This document shows, piece by piece, positions 45,694-55,807 of a stretch of DNA of 60,000 nt. The position numbers were made by a program, and so were the translations under genes. The notes under the pieces are model-generated. The model was not told the origin of the DNA and did no database searches. It saw only the letters and a list, made by a program, of their open reading frames with translations. Source of the stretch: Owenia fusiformis (Eukaryota; Annelida; Polychaeta; Sabellida; Oweniidae); NCBI GenBank assembly GCA_903813345.2, contig CAIIXF020000012.1, forward strand, positions 3,453,318 through 3,513,317, given 5' to 3'. The stretch's first letter is position 1, and every line of letters begins with the position of its first letter.

Positions 45694-46143
45694 GGATGCA
45701 GTACCGGGTCGGTTTTCACGTCTGTTTGCGCAGGTTTTACTTCCGGTTTGAGAAAGCTAGCTCCCAAGAACCTCATTTTCGCATATAGTCTTATTCAAAA
45801 ATTATAGTTTATTTCGATAATGGTGTTTCCAGAAAAGAATTAAATTGCAAACATTTTATCAAGCATATTTTATCCCTTTCACTTTAATGGGAAAACTTGT
45901 TCTTGAGTCGCAATTAGTGGATACGAAAACCAGGGTTCGAAAGGTGCCAGCTCTATTGAAAAATCAAAAAAGTAAAAAGATTCATTTTGGGTAGGTAAAA
46001 TAATTTTTATTTTGTAATTACCAGACGGTCAATCCTCTTCATATTGCACTTGGATGATGATAACATCATAGTGATACATTGTAACAAATATGAGCAAAAT
46101 CTAATGTCTGGAACTTTCTCTACGCTGACCTGGTACTGCATCC
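45694..46143. mobile_element. TTAA-flanked (piggyBac-like) MITE
   Basis: 450 bp with inverted ends GGATGCAGTACC and GGTACTGCATCC (12 bp exact), each bordered by TTAA, the target duplicated by piggyBac-type transposases. No transposase frame is seen. Confidence 0.65.
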
Positions 46144-46199
46144 TTAATACGATGATTATGAGGTTTGGGATAATTATATGCGAACTCTGCTAAATTACT

Positions 46200-48489
46200 C
46201 TGCGTTGGAATAGGATCAGATTTTGGGATGTCTTTCATCAGTATATGAGGCAAGATGCTCCATTGCCTGACAAAATGTATTTTTAAGTTCTTTGAATTCT
46301 TGTACTAATCCCAATTACAACTCTGAGTTTTTTCACTCTATTCAAACTGAGTACAACTCAATGAATACCGATGAGTCCAATGACGTAAACCCTGATTTAA
46401 ACAAAGATATTTCTTTACAGGAGGTCATGTCAAGCATAAAAAATGCTAAACTGAGAAAAGCCGCTGGTTTTGATCGAATACCTGCTGAGGTTATAAAAAA
46501 CCGGGCGTGTATGACATTGCTTCATTTGATTATCGCATACTCATTCACTCACTCCATTGTTCCAGAACAATGAAACATGGGGATAATTAACCCAATTCCA
46601 AAATCTGGTAACAAAGATCGTCGAGTTCCTTTAAATAGCCGCGGAATAACCTTGATCTCGATACCTTGTAAGGTTTATTGCGACATTATAAACTCACGCT
46701 TGACTGACTGGATTGAGAAAAATGGCAAACTTGTTGATGAACAGAATGGCTTTCGCAATGAACGAAGCTGCCAGGACAATCTTTACTCATTATATTCTAT
46801 TGTTCATAACAGACAATTGTCTAAACTGTCAACTTTTGTTTGTTTCGTAGATTTTTCTAAAGCCTTTGATAATATTAATAGACAATGTCTGTTTGTAAAA
46901 TTGAATAGAATGGGCATTAAAGGTCGTATATATCATGCCATAGTCTCACTTTATGAAAATGTACAATGTGCGGTGAGAATAAATGGTACTTTAACAAATT
47001 GGTTTCCCGTTTCAAAGGGTGTGAAACAAGGGTGTAAAATTTCACCGAGTCTTTTTTCAATATATATTAACTCTTTAGCCACTGAGATTAAAAATTTAGG
47101 TCTTGGTGTAAAATATGGTTTGAATGAAAATATTAGTTTACTCTTATATGCTGATGACATCGCTTTAATTGCTGCAAATGAGTTTGATCTTCAGACAATG
47201 TTAGATAAATTAAATGAATGGTGCAATAATTGGCGAATTCAAATCAATACTGAATAAACCCAGGTTTTACATTTTCGCCCCAAAGATACTGTACAATCAA
47301 AATTTGTATTTCTCTGTGGATTGAACACAATATCCTCTGTAAATGAATACCAATACCTAGGTTTGTATTTAGATGAGCACCTTACTTTTAAAAAGGCAAT
47401 TGAAACATTAGCAGCCTCTGCTAGCAGAGCTCTTGGAGTCATTATTGCTAAATTTTACCATAAGGGAGGTTTTACCTTTGATGTTTTCACAAAACTTTAT
47501 AATTCACTTGTTTTACCAATTATGACATATGGATCTGGTATTTGGGGAGATAAACCACGTGGACTGCTAAATAATGTTCAAAATAAGGCAGCCCGTTTCT
47601 TCCTAGGTGTTGGAAAGTACACACCAAATGATGCTGTAAATGGCGATATTGGATGGCCTTCATTTTATAGCGTTCAACTTAAGGAAACCTTTCGTCAGTG
47701 GTGTAGACTTACAAATATGAATAATTCCCGTGTTACCAAAAAGATATTTACTTGGTCCAAGAATGTAAGAAAATCCTGGGAATACCAGGTCATTAAGATT
47801 TTTGATCAAAATGGCTTAACAGATTTTACTGATAAAGAATGTACACAAATCCATGGTTCCAAGGCCAAGATTAAAAGTTTTCAAAAGAAACTTATCGATA
47901 AACATCAAATTGATTGGCATACAAACTTATGGAATGACAATAAAAACAAAGAAAATGGTAATAAACTTATAAGTTATAGACTCCATAAATCTCGTTTTCA
48001 TACCGAGGAATATGTTGAGATGTATTTACCTAGGATTTACAGACAAGCTCTGGCAAAACTTAGGTGTGGTGTATTACCTCTGAGGGTAGAAACTGGAAGA
48101 AATAATCCCAAATTAGACCTTCATGACAGAATTTGTTTAATGTGTGATATGCAGGAAGTTGAAAATGAAATACACTTTCTAATAGATTGTCCATTGTATA
48201 ATGATTTAAGATATGATGTTTTCACTTACATGTCATCATTGCATCCTTCTTTTGAAAATTCAACAAATTTAGCACAATATTGTTTAATTATGTGTGAGTG
48301 CAATGTTTACATGCTAGCAAAGCTAGTATATTGTATGTTTAAACGACGTAAATTATTTTTATTGTAAACTTTATTTAAGTCGGCAACGGCTGGACGTGTA
48401 CATATTATTATTTTACCTCTACATGTGTATGTATATTTTAATTGTTTTTTAGTGTAAATTGTATGTGTGTGACACTTAAATAAACTATT
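46200..48489 (+). mobile_element. Non-LTR retrotransposon, second family
   Basis: Coding remains followed by a 3' tail ending in AAATAAACTATTTTAAAC. It is inserted into a gag-like gene of the opposite orientation, whose reading frame runs into the LINE tail at 48490. The 5' end is unclear: upstream of 46271 another frame (QYMRQDAPLPDKMYF) may continue the ORF across a frameshift. Confidence 0.8.
46271..48367 (+). pseudogene. Reverse transcriptase ORF with two nonsense codons
   Basis: One frame is open apart from TGA at 46571-46573 and TAA at 47255-47257. RT motifs are complete: KAAGFDRIPAEVIK, GIINPIPKSGN, FVCFVDFSKAFDNI (first catalytic Asp), KGVKQGCKISPSLFSIYIN and LLYADDIAL. The C-terminal part has a CLMCDMQE...HFLIDCPLY cluster (CxxC...HxxxxC), common in RTE/I/jockey-type elements. 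The family differs from the 28.5-kb element, using KQGC rather than PQGS. Both stops look like single-base changes, so inactivation is recent. Clade assignment needs a phylogeny. Confidence 0.85.
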
Positions 48490-49188
48490 TTAAACTAAAA
48501 CTATTTGGCCCATCTGGGTATCAATAATAGGATCTTCTTGCGCCTGCATGCTTTCTAGGCCTTTTTGATGATCATCGGTTCCATAATCTGACTCATATTC
48601 CAATCCAATGCCTACTGCTTCATCTATATCATGGGGGTTCCGATTCTTGATGTATTTCCTCATATCTGTGTCCTCAAGGGCATTATAAAATTGATTTAAA
48701 GCTAGATCCATACGTAGTTCATATGGCCACTTCGAGTAGGCCCTGTTTGATAACCTTTTGATATCCTGCCCCAATTGTGATAATGTTTCATTAGGATTCT
48801 TCCTTCTGGCCTCTAGTAAACAAAGGAAGGTGTCGCCTTGGCTTGCTGGGTCAAAACGCTGTTCTAAATGATGTAAAATCGATTCAAAATCCTCACGTTC
48901 ATTATCAGGAATATCAGTGAGTACAGATAAGGCATCGCCCTTAACCGTATAACTCAGTTCCAAGGCCATTTCATCATAACTCCAACCATTGGCCTTGCTC
49001 ACAACCATAAAGTGAGTTTTGTAGTCAAACCAGTCTCCACTGCCATCATAGCGGTCAACAGGTCTAACAGATTGATTTTTGAAAATTCTTCTTTTAGCGT
49101 CTGAAAGTTTATTAACAAGTTCTGCATTCTCCCGAACTCATCTAGCAATTTCAAAGTCCTTCGATTTAATAATCTGCATCAAATCCAT
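48490..49188 (-). pseudogene. Ty3-like gag fragment, interrupted
   Basis: ATG at 49188, in-frame TGA at 49139-49141, then an open frame to the LINE junction. It contains RYDGSGDWFDYKTHF and GWSYDEMALELSYTVKGDAL, followed by FESILHHLEQRF and LNQFYNALEDTDMRKYIK. This is the capsid pattern of Ty3/gypsy Gag (W..Y...F, A...L.G.A, F..L...RF). The C-terminal nucleocapsid region and all of Pol are missing, cut off by the non-LTR element. It is a lone retrotransposon remnant. A domesticated gag-like gene is a less likely alternative, given the stop codon. Confidence 0.7.
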
Positions 49189-49337
49189 TTTAGTATTTTA
49201 ACTATATAAATTCAGTTATGTCAATGTATTTTCAAATAGTTTTATTCATAGAATAGTGCTAAGATTGTCCTCATTTGTTATTGTTCAGGTCATTCATGGA
49301 CCTTAAATGTTTATGTGAATGTAATTCATTTGAAAAG

Positions 49338-49568
49338 TCATTGAACTGTTGTCCGTGTAGTCAACTGGTCAAATTCATTCATAAAGTTTTGCGTCAGTGG
49401 TTTTGTAAAGGTGTATAAATAGAGACTTCTCTCGTGTAGTGTATTGAAGAATCCATATAACTCACACATCATTGTCTGAAGTATCATAACAGAATATTTA
49501 ATGGTCCTTTGTTTGATGCCTTCCTCACATAAAATCGTCAGGTAAGAGAATAAAAAAGTATATTCCAT
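49338..49568 (-). CDS. Hypothetical 76-aa ORF beside duplicated block
   Basis: An ATG frame starting 20 nt from the duplicated upstream block (49589). In the other copy of the block the connexin-like exon lies on the same side. The product is hydrophobic at its start (EYTFLFSYLTIL) and has no recognised domain. Its position is the only argument for it; it may be a chance ORF. Confidence 0.2.
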   Translation of the reverse strand: MEYTFLFSYLTILCEEGIKQRTIKYSVMILQTMMCELYGFFNTLHERSLYLYTFTKPLTQNFMNEFDQLTTRTTVQ

Positions 49569-49588
49569 TCTTTCCGGCCCGGACGCAC

Positions 49589-50237
49589 CAGTGTAACATT
49601 TAACGGGAATTAAACGTTAATAAAATAATGTTCACGGCTTCAGTCCATAATAGTGGAGAGGTTAAGCTAACGATGTTTTTCACAACGTAACCGTGAACGC
49701 AAAGTACAAAAATTCTTGCTGAACACGATGATGTATGTCATGCATGATTTAGCGCCAAAAATCTTACGAAACGAGCTCGTTTAAAATATGTATTAGAAAA
49801 CCAGCTATAAAACCGCATCAATGACATACTATAGAATCATTACACGCTATGGTGTAGTCTACACAAACACTGGATTTGAACGGCTATTTATATGAGAAGG
49901 CTACATGAATTTGTATATGGTCGAGTGATACGTACAGGTTCAGTTTCGATTATATATGCAAAGCTTAACCTCTCCAGTATTACTAAACATAAAATTTGTG
50001 TAGATGACACAACTTCAAAGTTTATTTTATCTTCCTTTTAATTGGTATAAGATACATTTTGCATAATTGTTATTTCATCTCGAGCACTGTTATATATCAT
50101 GTATCTCAAAATTGTTCTTTAATCAAGCTAAAATAGTTCCTCCTTTTTAAACTGCGGTTGTCTGACCACTCATCTGCGTTATTCTTAATAAAGCTGAAAG
50201 CTAATCTTCGTGTTTAACTAAATATCCATGTTGGATA
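49589..50237. repeat. Duplicated upstream block, copy 2
   Basis: Matches 43675-43999 on both sides of a 324-bp insertion, to within a few bases. It ends at CCATGTTGGATA, right where the hairpin region begins. Confidence 0.85.
49655..49975. mobile_element. 321-bp MITE with GGAGAGGTTAAGCT ends
   Basis: A 14-bp perfect inverted repeat (GGAGAGGTTAAGCT / AGCTTAACCTCTCC). AGT triplets flank both sides, and the empty site in the other block copy reads ACT at that point. Its length plus one triplet is exactly the 324-bp difference between the copies. The superfamily is unclear; the 3-bp target suggests Harbinger-like. Confidence 0.8.
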
Positions 50238-50254
50238 TAGAGGTTCTTATATGA

Positions 50255-50373
50255 GTACCTGTGCAAGATCGTCCATTCTTGATGAGCTTTGATAATTCTT
50301 CTTTATCGAGTCGCAGACGAGATAAAGAAACATTATCAAAGCGAGTCAAGAATGGACGATCTTGCACAGGTAC
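50255..50373. other. 119-nt near-perfect hairpin
   Basis: Arms of 28 bp (50255-50282 and 50346-50373) are perfectly complementary, starting GTACCTGTGCAAGATCGTCC. Then, after small symmetric bulges, CTTTGATAA pairs with TTATCAAAG and CTTTATC with GATAAAG, leaving a loop of about 13 nt. It could be a miniature foldback element or a small-RNA precursor. The ORF through it is a side effect. Confidence 0.7.
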
Positions 50374-50814
50374 GAGTACAAGAAAGTTTTTCTCATATGA
50401 CTCTGTATTATGCTTTATTTTCACGTTTTCATGACAAATCTGGGTGCAAAATAGCTTCAGATTAATGGAACTTCATTTTTCAATTGTTATGACGTCATAA
50501 CAATATTGTAGAAAATACATGGATACATGAGGCAACAAAGCTCCATTGTTATGACGTCACAGCTTAGTTTTGTAGAATGAGCATGGATACGCTTAGCAAC
50601 GGTGTATTTGTTGCTATGTTGTTGATGTTTATAGACCAGTGATGTCACAAGTAAATCTCATCTTACACGTGTGAATTTTTAGGATGAAAGATGGCTATAT
50701 CTTGCATGGGGTAAAGATGGCTGTATCTTGGTTAGTCATATCACGGACCTGAAGAAATGGATTGGAAACTCATCAAATTCTTGTCTCGGCCTATTTCAAC
50801 CGCTAGAGGCGCTG

Positions 50815-50859
50815 TAGTCTACGGCGCATGCGCAAACGTTTCATTTTTTGGGAGAAAAA
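50815..50859 (+). promoter_or_regulatory. NRF1-like promoter site
   Basis: GGCGCATGCGCA at 50823-50834 matches the NRF1 consensus at 11 of 12 positions. It sits about 25 bp upstream of an AAAATGGCGGA motif, which fits both a start context and a YY1 site. It is one of few CpG-containing patches in the area. Known families: NRF1 and YY1 sites mark TATA-less housekeeping promoters. Confidence 0.45.
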
Positions 50860-50879
50860 ATGGCGGAATGTCAATTTTG
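50860..50879 (+). CDS. Candidate first coding exon (20 nt) of a plus-strand gene
   Basis: ATGGCGGAATGTCAATTTTG followed directly by GTAAGT, a consensus donor in phase 2, in purine-rich context (GAGAAAAAATGG). It encodes MAECQF plus two bases. The next exons would lie beyond the retrotransposon at 51.1 kb, probably outside the window. Support is positional only: promoter-like site, start and donor in the right order. Confidence 0.35.
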
Positions 50880-51136
50880 GTAAGTTTATCGCCTGTATAT
50901 CGTGCTATATTGATCTTATAGTGTCAAAAGTATCGCATTTCACTAGATTAACAACTGTTCTATCCATGGAACAAGTTTCAGAACATTCCGACTTGATTTA
51001 GATAGCGGTTAACGACCCCACAATTTGAAATCAACATTCTCCGTGTTACGTCCATTTTCAATGAATTTGTTCATAAATTATTCACTCCTGCTTTTATTAT
51101 TATCGTGTTCGATTTCAAAACATCCGACTTAACTAG

Positions 51137-51572
51137 ATTTATGTCTCCTTGAAATCTGACCTCAATATGTATCTACTATTTTGTTGCCTTAAGGAGTCGC
51201 ATCCTACCTACCAAACTAATCAACAAAGCACTCAGGCAGGTTCAATAATAAATTTCCTGATATCGAGCTTGGAGCTTATGACCACTTAAAGATAAACCAG
51301 CTCTTGAAATATAAAGAGCTATATGTACAGGCTCATGAAAATAATGAGCTACAAGCTCATGAAAATTAAAGAGCTGTCAGCTCCTGAACATTAATAAGCT
51401 GCAAGCTCATGAGTAATAACCAATCGCAACATTGAACTAACTGGCAGTTCGTACTCTAGCTTTCCAATTATATGTTAACATTGCGGCTTACTTTATGTCC
51501 AGTATCCGACCTGAGTGCTTTTAGTCTCATTCCTTCATACTTTTTCTGTTCTGTGAGGGGCCACACCCGGCC
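51137..51572 (-). repeat. Split direct repeat B2
   Basis: 436 bp repeated exactly 746 bp to the right. It includes a run of AGCTC/GAGCT stem-loop units near 51293-51410. Confidence 0.9.
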
Positions 51573-51882
51573 TGCTATCCGTTACTGTACTTCCCAAAGG
51601 GTGGGTGGGTGGGAACTTTTCTACCCAAACGTTATATTAGAATAAATCAACTTACCCTCAAAGATTGCTAGATTGCCTACCACTGAAATGTTATCATTCC
51701 CGCCTCGTGCAGAATTGAAAAAGGTCCAGCATGCATTGCATCTTCCGGAACTCAACTTCCGGTGACGTCACTGAAAAATCTCAACAAACTTACAATTATC
51801 TCATATTACCTCAACGTCTAACTTGGTAAGTAGGAAGCGTCATCTTCAGGCAACATAAATCATTATATTGAGCATATAATAC
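51573..51882 (-). repeat. Central repeat A2
   Basis: 310 bp between the two B copies. Contains GTGGGTGGGTGGG, GGAACTCAACTTCCGGTGAC and TGACGTCA motifs. Expected to be repeated at the element's 5' end (A1), which is not visible in the window. Confidence 0.65.
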
Positions 51883-52318
51883 ATTTATGTCTCCTTGAAA
51901 TCTGACCTCAATATGTATCTACTATTTTGTTGCCTTAAGGAGTCGCATCCTACCTACCAAACTAATCAACAAAGCACTCAGGCAGGTTCAATAATAAATT
52001 TCCTGATATCGAGCTTGGAGCTTATGACCACTTAAAGATAAACCAGCTCTTGAAATATAAAGAGCTATATGTACAGGCTCATGAAAATAATGAGCTACAA
52101 GCTCATGAAAATTAAAGAGCTGTCAGCTCCTGAACATTAATAAGCTGCAAGCTCATGAGTAATAACCAATCGCAACATTGAACTAACTGGCAGTTCGTAC
52201 TCTAGCTTTCCAATTATATGTTAACATTGCGGCTTACTTTATGTCCAGTATCCGACCTGAGTGCTTTTAGTCTCATTCCTTCATACTTTTTCTGTTCTGT
52301 GAGGGGCCACACCCGGCC
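51883..52318 (-). repeat. Split direct repeat B1
   Basis: Apparently identical to 51137-51572. It abuts the 3' untranslated part of the element. Confidence 0.9.
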
Positions 52319-53027
52319 ACAACTTTGATTTATCAAAGTGCCCCCACTGACAGAAATATGTTACGAAAACATGAAGCCTATGTAAGAGAATAACTAATTT
52401 ATTTATATAAACGACATACTTAAAAAATGACCTGTTTAATAACACATATAAGTCTCGTATAACACACAGCAAACCCAGAACCCCCCGATACACTCTAAGG
52501 AGCCTGCCTTCACCATGCTCTCCCCCTACATATCACAACATCAGACAATGATCCTATATGTGTACCTTGAGCTGACTGGAAACCACAACTGACCACCAAA
52601 ATAACCCGATACACTCAAGGAAATCGCAATCAGCCGTAACCTCCAATCAGCTCCTAAAGTTCATCTCACTGATATTGATAACCTAGATAAATTGTGTACA
52701 TTACAATGACTACATTTTATGAACACTGCAAACCCCGAACTCCCCGATACACTCTCAGGAGCCTGAATTCGTGTGCCAACTCTCCATAAATCACTACATC
52801 TGAATCTTAACAATTATGATAAAGTTCACACCACTGTCTAACTGGAACCCACAATCCACCAACACCAACCCGATACACTCAAGGAAAAAATTGGTCAACT
52901 GTAGATTCCATTCAGCTCTCCTAAACCAAACTTGTGCAGGCTGACACTTTACCACATTTCCGGTTTCCCATATCAACCTCAATACATGTAATATCAATCT
53001 AGTCGAATAAAGTATCAACCTCGGTCT
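52319..53027 (-). repeat. 3' non-coding part with 259-bp tandem duplication
   Basis: CCCCGATACACTCT(A/C)AGGAGCCTG occurs at 52483 and 52742, and CCCGATACACTCAAGGAAA occurs twice in the same register, giving two diverged copies with a period of about 259 bp. Confidence 0.75.
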
Positions 53028-53891
53028 TTATCGTAAATATTTTTTTAAAGCTGAAAATGACTTCCAGCGACCCATTTTCATGATCTGAATTTCAGAAAGT
53101 CCTTCTTGTGCTAACCATGTAGCCCCCCCTATCCTAAAGCTATGTGGTTTTATCATATCTTGGGCACAATTAAGGTTCAGAAGCACTTTAGCTAATACAG
53201 ATCTAAATCTTCTTGCAGAAACTGCGTTTCCTTTCTCAATGAACAACGGACCCTTAGCCGGACCCCTCATTTCCAAGTACTTAATCAATGACATGACTGG
53301 ACAAATGGGCACAACCCCAGCCTCAACACGCACTCTGCTTGTGTGATCACTATGTTTAAACGTATCAAACCTTATGCTAATATATTTGTTGGTAACCAGT
53401 TCAATATTATTAATCTGCAAGTTATGTTGTCCAGAACCGGTCATTTCTCCGATACGCAATAACCCAAAGAAAGCTAAAAGGAACATAGCTGTATAAAGTT
53501 GTTGTGACCATTTATCTAAAAAGAGACAAGGTAAAACTTCCACCATAGCTTTTAACAACTGTATTGTCACTGGCCGCCTAGTGTCAACCACCATGTTTTT
53601 AGACAACCCTTTAAGAGCCTGTTTAATGATAAAAGTATCGGCAGGATTTTCATATCCATTGATTTTGTGGTAATATGCTACTGCCGAAATAAAAGTACGA
53701 ATTGAGGCTGAGGAAAACCCTTGCAAATGTAAATGAGCAATGAACAATTCCATATGTTGGCTATCAAGCGGAAATATCGAAATGTTTAAACTTTGCCCGA
53801 AGGTCACTAACTTTTTCCATGTTCTCTTGTATAAATCTCGTGTTGCTGGAGCTTGTGCATTAATAACTAAATTTTTGAATGTAAGTCCCAA
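53028..53891 (-). CDS. Tyrosine recombinase
   Basis: 287 codons. An N-terminal SAM-like core-binding region (about residues 10-95, LYKRTWKKLVTFG) precedes the catalytic domain. Catalytic residues visible: Arg in FGLLRIGEM, Lys in DTFKHSDH, His and Arg in HSFRIGGATW, Trp in MGRWKSFSALKKY, and the nucleophile Tyr in KKYLR at the very end. It replaces integrase in this class, resolving a circular cDNA into the target without target duplication. Its start overlaps the RT ORF by 25 nt in another frame. All key residues are present and there are no stops, so it is probably functional. Confidence 0.9.
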   Translation of the reverse strand: MGLTFKNLVINAQAPATRDLYKRTWKKLVTFGQSLNISIFPLDSQHMELFIAHLHLQGFSSASIRTFISAVAYYHKINGYENPADTFIIKQALKGLSKNMVVDTRRPVTIQLLKAMVEVLPCLFLDKWSQQLYTAMFLLAFFGLLRIGEMTGSGQHNLQINNIELVTNKYISIRFDTFKHSDHTSRVRVEAGVVPICPVMSLIKYLEMRGPAKGPLFIEKGNAVSARRFRSVLAKVLLNLNCAQDMIKPHSFRIGGATWLAQEGLSEIQIMKMGRWKSFSALKKYLR

Positions 53892-55807
53892 TTTTTGGGC
53901 ATTAAGTTCTCCGGAATGATTCTTTCCTGAGCTTGAGGATGTAGCAGCTGAAATCTCTGAAACATATTACGAGATAAAGCGTCAGCAGCAATGTTCTCTA
54001 CACCAGGTATATGTATCGCCTTCAACAGAATGTTATGTTTTAAACAATGTAAAACTAGCCTTCGCATAATGACCATCACACTTTTGTCCTTTGAAACACC
54101 ACTATGTAAAATTGAACATACTGCCTCATTGTCTGATCTTATCGTAATTGCTCTATTTGAAAACAGTGAAGACCACAGATGTATAGCAACCATAATCGGA
54201 AATAATTCTAATATGACAATGTTTTCCGAGCGCCATTCCACCGGCCATGTTCCTGCAGCGTACTCATCGTTACATAAAATGCCAAAACCAATATTTTGGG
54301 ATGCATCTGTATAAATAGTAGTACCCGACCTAGATTGCCATTCTTCGTCCATGTACATACTCTTTCCATTAAAACTTGTGAAGAAGGAGGACCAAATATC
54401 TAAATCTAACTTAGCCTCTGCTGTAAAACGTACATGCCAAGATAGTTCTCTCACTTCCATGGAAAGATTTATGAAACGTCTCAAAAATGTCCGCCCAAAT
54501 GGTATTACCACCGTACAGAACTGTAAATACCCTATCAAACTAAGTAGCTCCTTCTTTGTGCATTTTTTACGACCCTGAAATAACTCTATTAGGCCCTTTG
54601 CTTTCTCAAGTTTTTCATCGGGTAATCTTATCTCTCTTTTTACAGTATCAATTTCAATACCCGCGAAGATCAATACCTGACTGGGTCCTTCAGTCTTCTC
54701 TGGTGCTAATGGAACACCTATCTCATTACAGAACTGTTCAAACACTTTCAAACTGTCTGCACATTTCTCATACGAATCCTCTATAATCAGAAAGTCATCG
54801 AGAATATGGAATACAGATTTTATATGTAATTTTGTCATGGTTACCCAATTCATAGCTGAGCTGAGAAGTTCGAATATTTTACAAGAAATAGCTAAACCCA
54901 TTGGTAGAGTACGTGATTTGTAAAACTGATCCTTGAATTTAAAACCCAGTAACCACTGGTCATCTGGGTGTATCGGAATAATATCAAACGCCGATTTGAT
55001 ATCCACTTTTGCAAGATAATACGAAGTTGTTCCGATCTTTACAAAATCTATCACATCCTGTACTGTGTGGTATTTCACTGATTTTTGACTAGCATCAATA
55101 CCCTCATTTATTGATAAACCTTTAGGTGCAGACAAATTTTGAATTTTTCGAAACTTTCCTGGTACTTTTTTAGGAATTAAACCCATTGGAGATATAACGA
55201 GTTTTTCAGGCTTATCTTTGTATGGTCCATCTAACCTGCCCAACATGAGATCATTTTGAATTTTTGACTCCAACTCGGCTTCAAATAACTTTGCCGATTT
55301 AGCATTTTTTGGCTCATGTTCTGGTAGAGAGCCAGTAAACGGTATTCTAAAACCTTGTGTTAAACCAGATTCAAGACTGTCTACCAAATTTTTATTGTAT
55401 CCATCCAAAAATGGGAGCAATTCTTTGACTTTAATAGGTGTAACTACTTCCTGTTTCTTTTCAGCTAGGTTTTTACCAGATGAATGGTACACCCTATCAA
55501 CCAGTTGTGGACCTATATCCCTTAATTTAGATGCTATCCCAATTTTTTTCTGATTTAGTGATTTCCCTTCATCTATACCACCATCCTTAGACACATCGGC
55601 CTGACGGTGCACCCAATCAACCCGATCTGTCTCCGAATGGGGCAGCTGTATTGACTTATCACTTAATCTATATGTGAACTCTGCTCGATGTATTTCTAGT
55701 AAGTGGGATTCATCGAAAACATTTTTTTCTGACAATTCTTCATCAAAAAAACTTTCCTTTTGATTTTTGTCAACAACATTCTGTCCTAACAGATCTTTAT
55801 CAAACAT
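53867..55807 (-). CDS. Reverse transcriptase-RNase H polyprotein
   Basis: 646 codons. A polar N-terminal region of about 150 residues is followed by RT: SPMGLIPKK, YYLAKVDIKSAFDIIPIHP (first catalytic Asp), SRTLPMGLAISCKIFE and HILDDFLII (DD pair in an LDD context, as in DIRS-like elements). RNase H follows with TIYTDASQNIGFGI, ELFPIMVAI, IRSDNEAV and IPGVENIAADALSR, giving the D-E-D-D set. The ATG overlaps the gag stop (ATGTTTGA), suggesting coupled or leaky initiation. It makes and processes the cDNA. Uninterrupted. Confidence 0.92.
   Translation of the reverse strand: MFDKDLLGQNVVDKNQKESFFDEELSEKNVFDESHLLEIHRAEFTYRLSDKSIQLPHSETDRVDWVHRQADVSKDGGIDEGKSLNQKKIGIASKLRDIGPQLVDRVYHSSGKNLAEKKQEVVTPIKVKELLPFLDGYNKNLVDSLESGLTQGFRIPFTGSLPEHEPKNAKSAKLFEAELESKIQNDLMLGRLDGPYKDKPEKLVISPMGLIPKKVPGKFRKIQNLSAPKGLSINEGIDASQKSVKYHTVQDVIDFVKIGTTSYYLAKVDIKSAFDIIPIHPDDQWLLGFKFKDQFYKSRTLPMGLAISCKIFELLSSAMNWVTMTKLHIKSVFHILDDFLIIEDSYEKCADSLKVFEQFCNEIGVPLAPEKTEGPSQVLIFAGIEIDTVKREIRLPDEKLEKAKGLIELFQGRKKCTKKELLSLIGYLQFCTVVIPFGRTFLRRFINLSMEVRELSWHVRFTAEAKLDLDIWSSFFTSFNGKSMYMDEEWQSRSGTTIYTDASQNIGFGILCNDEYAAGTWPVEWRSENIVILELFPIMVAIHLWSSLFSNRAITIRSDNEAVCSILHSGVSKDKSVMVIMRRLVLHCLKHNILLKAIHIPGVENIAADALSRNMFQRFQLLHPQAQERIIPENLMPKNWDLHSKI

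Noticed and set aside
50218-50424. 68-codon minus-strand ORF
   Set aside because: It is the translation of the two arms of the hairpin, so its apparent composition is an artefact.
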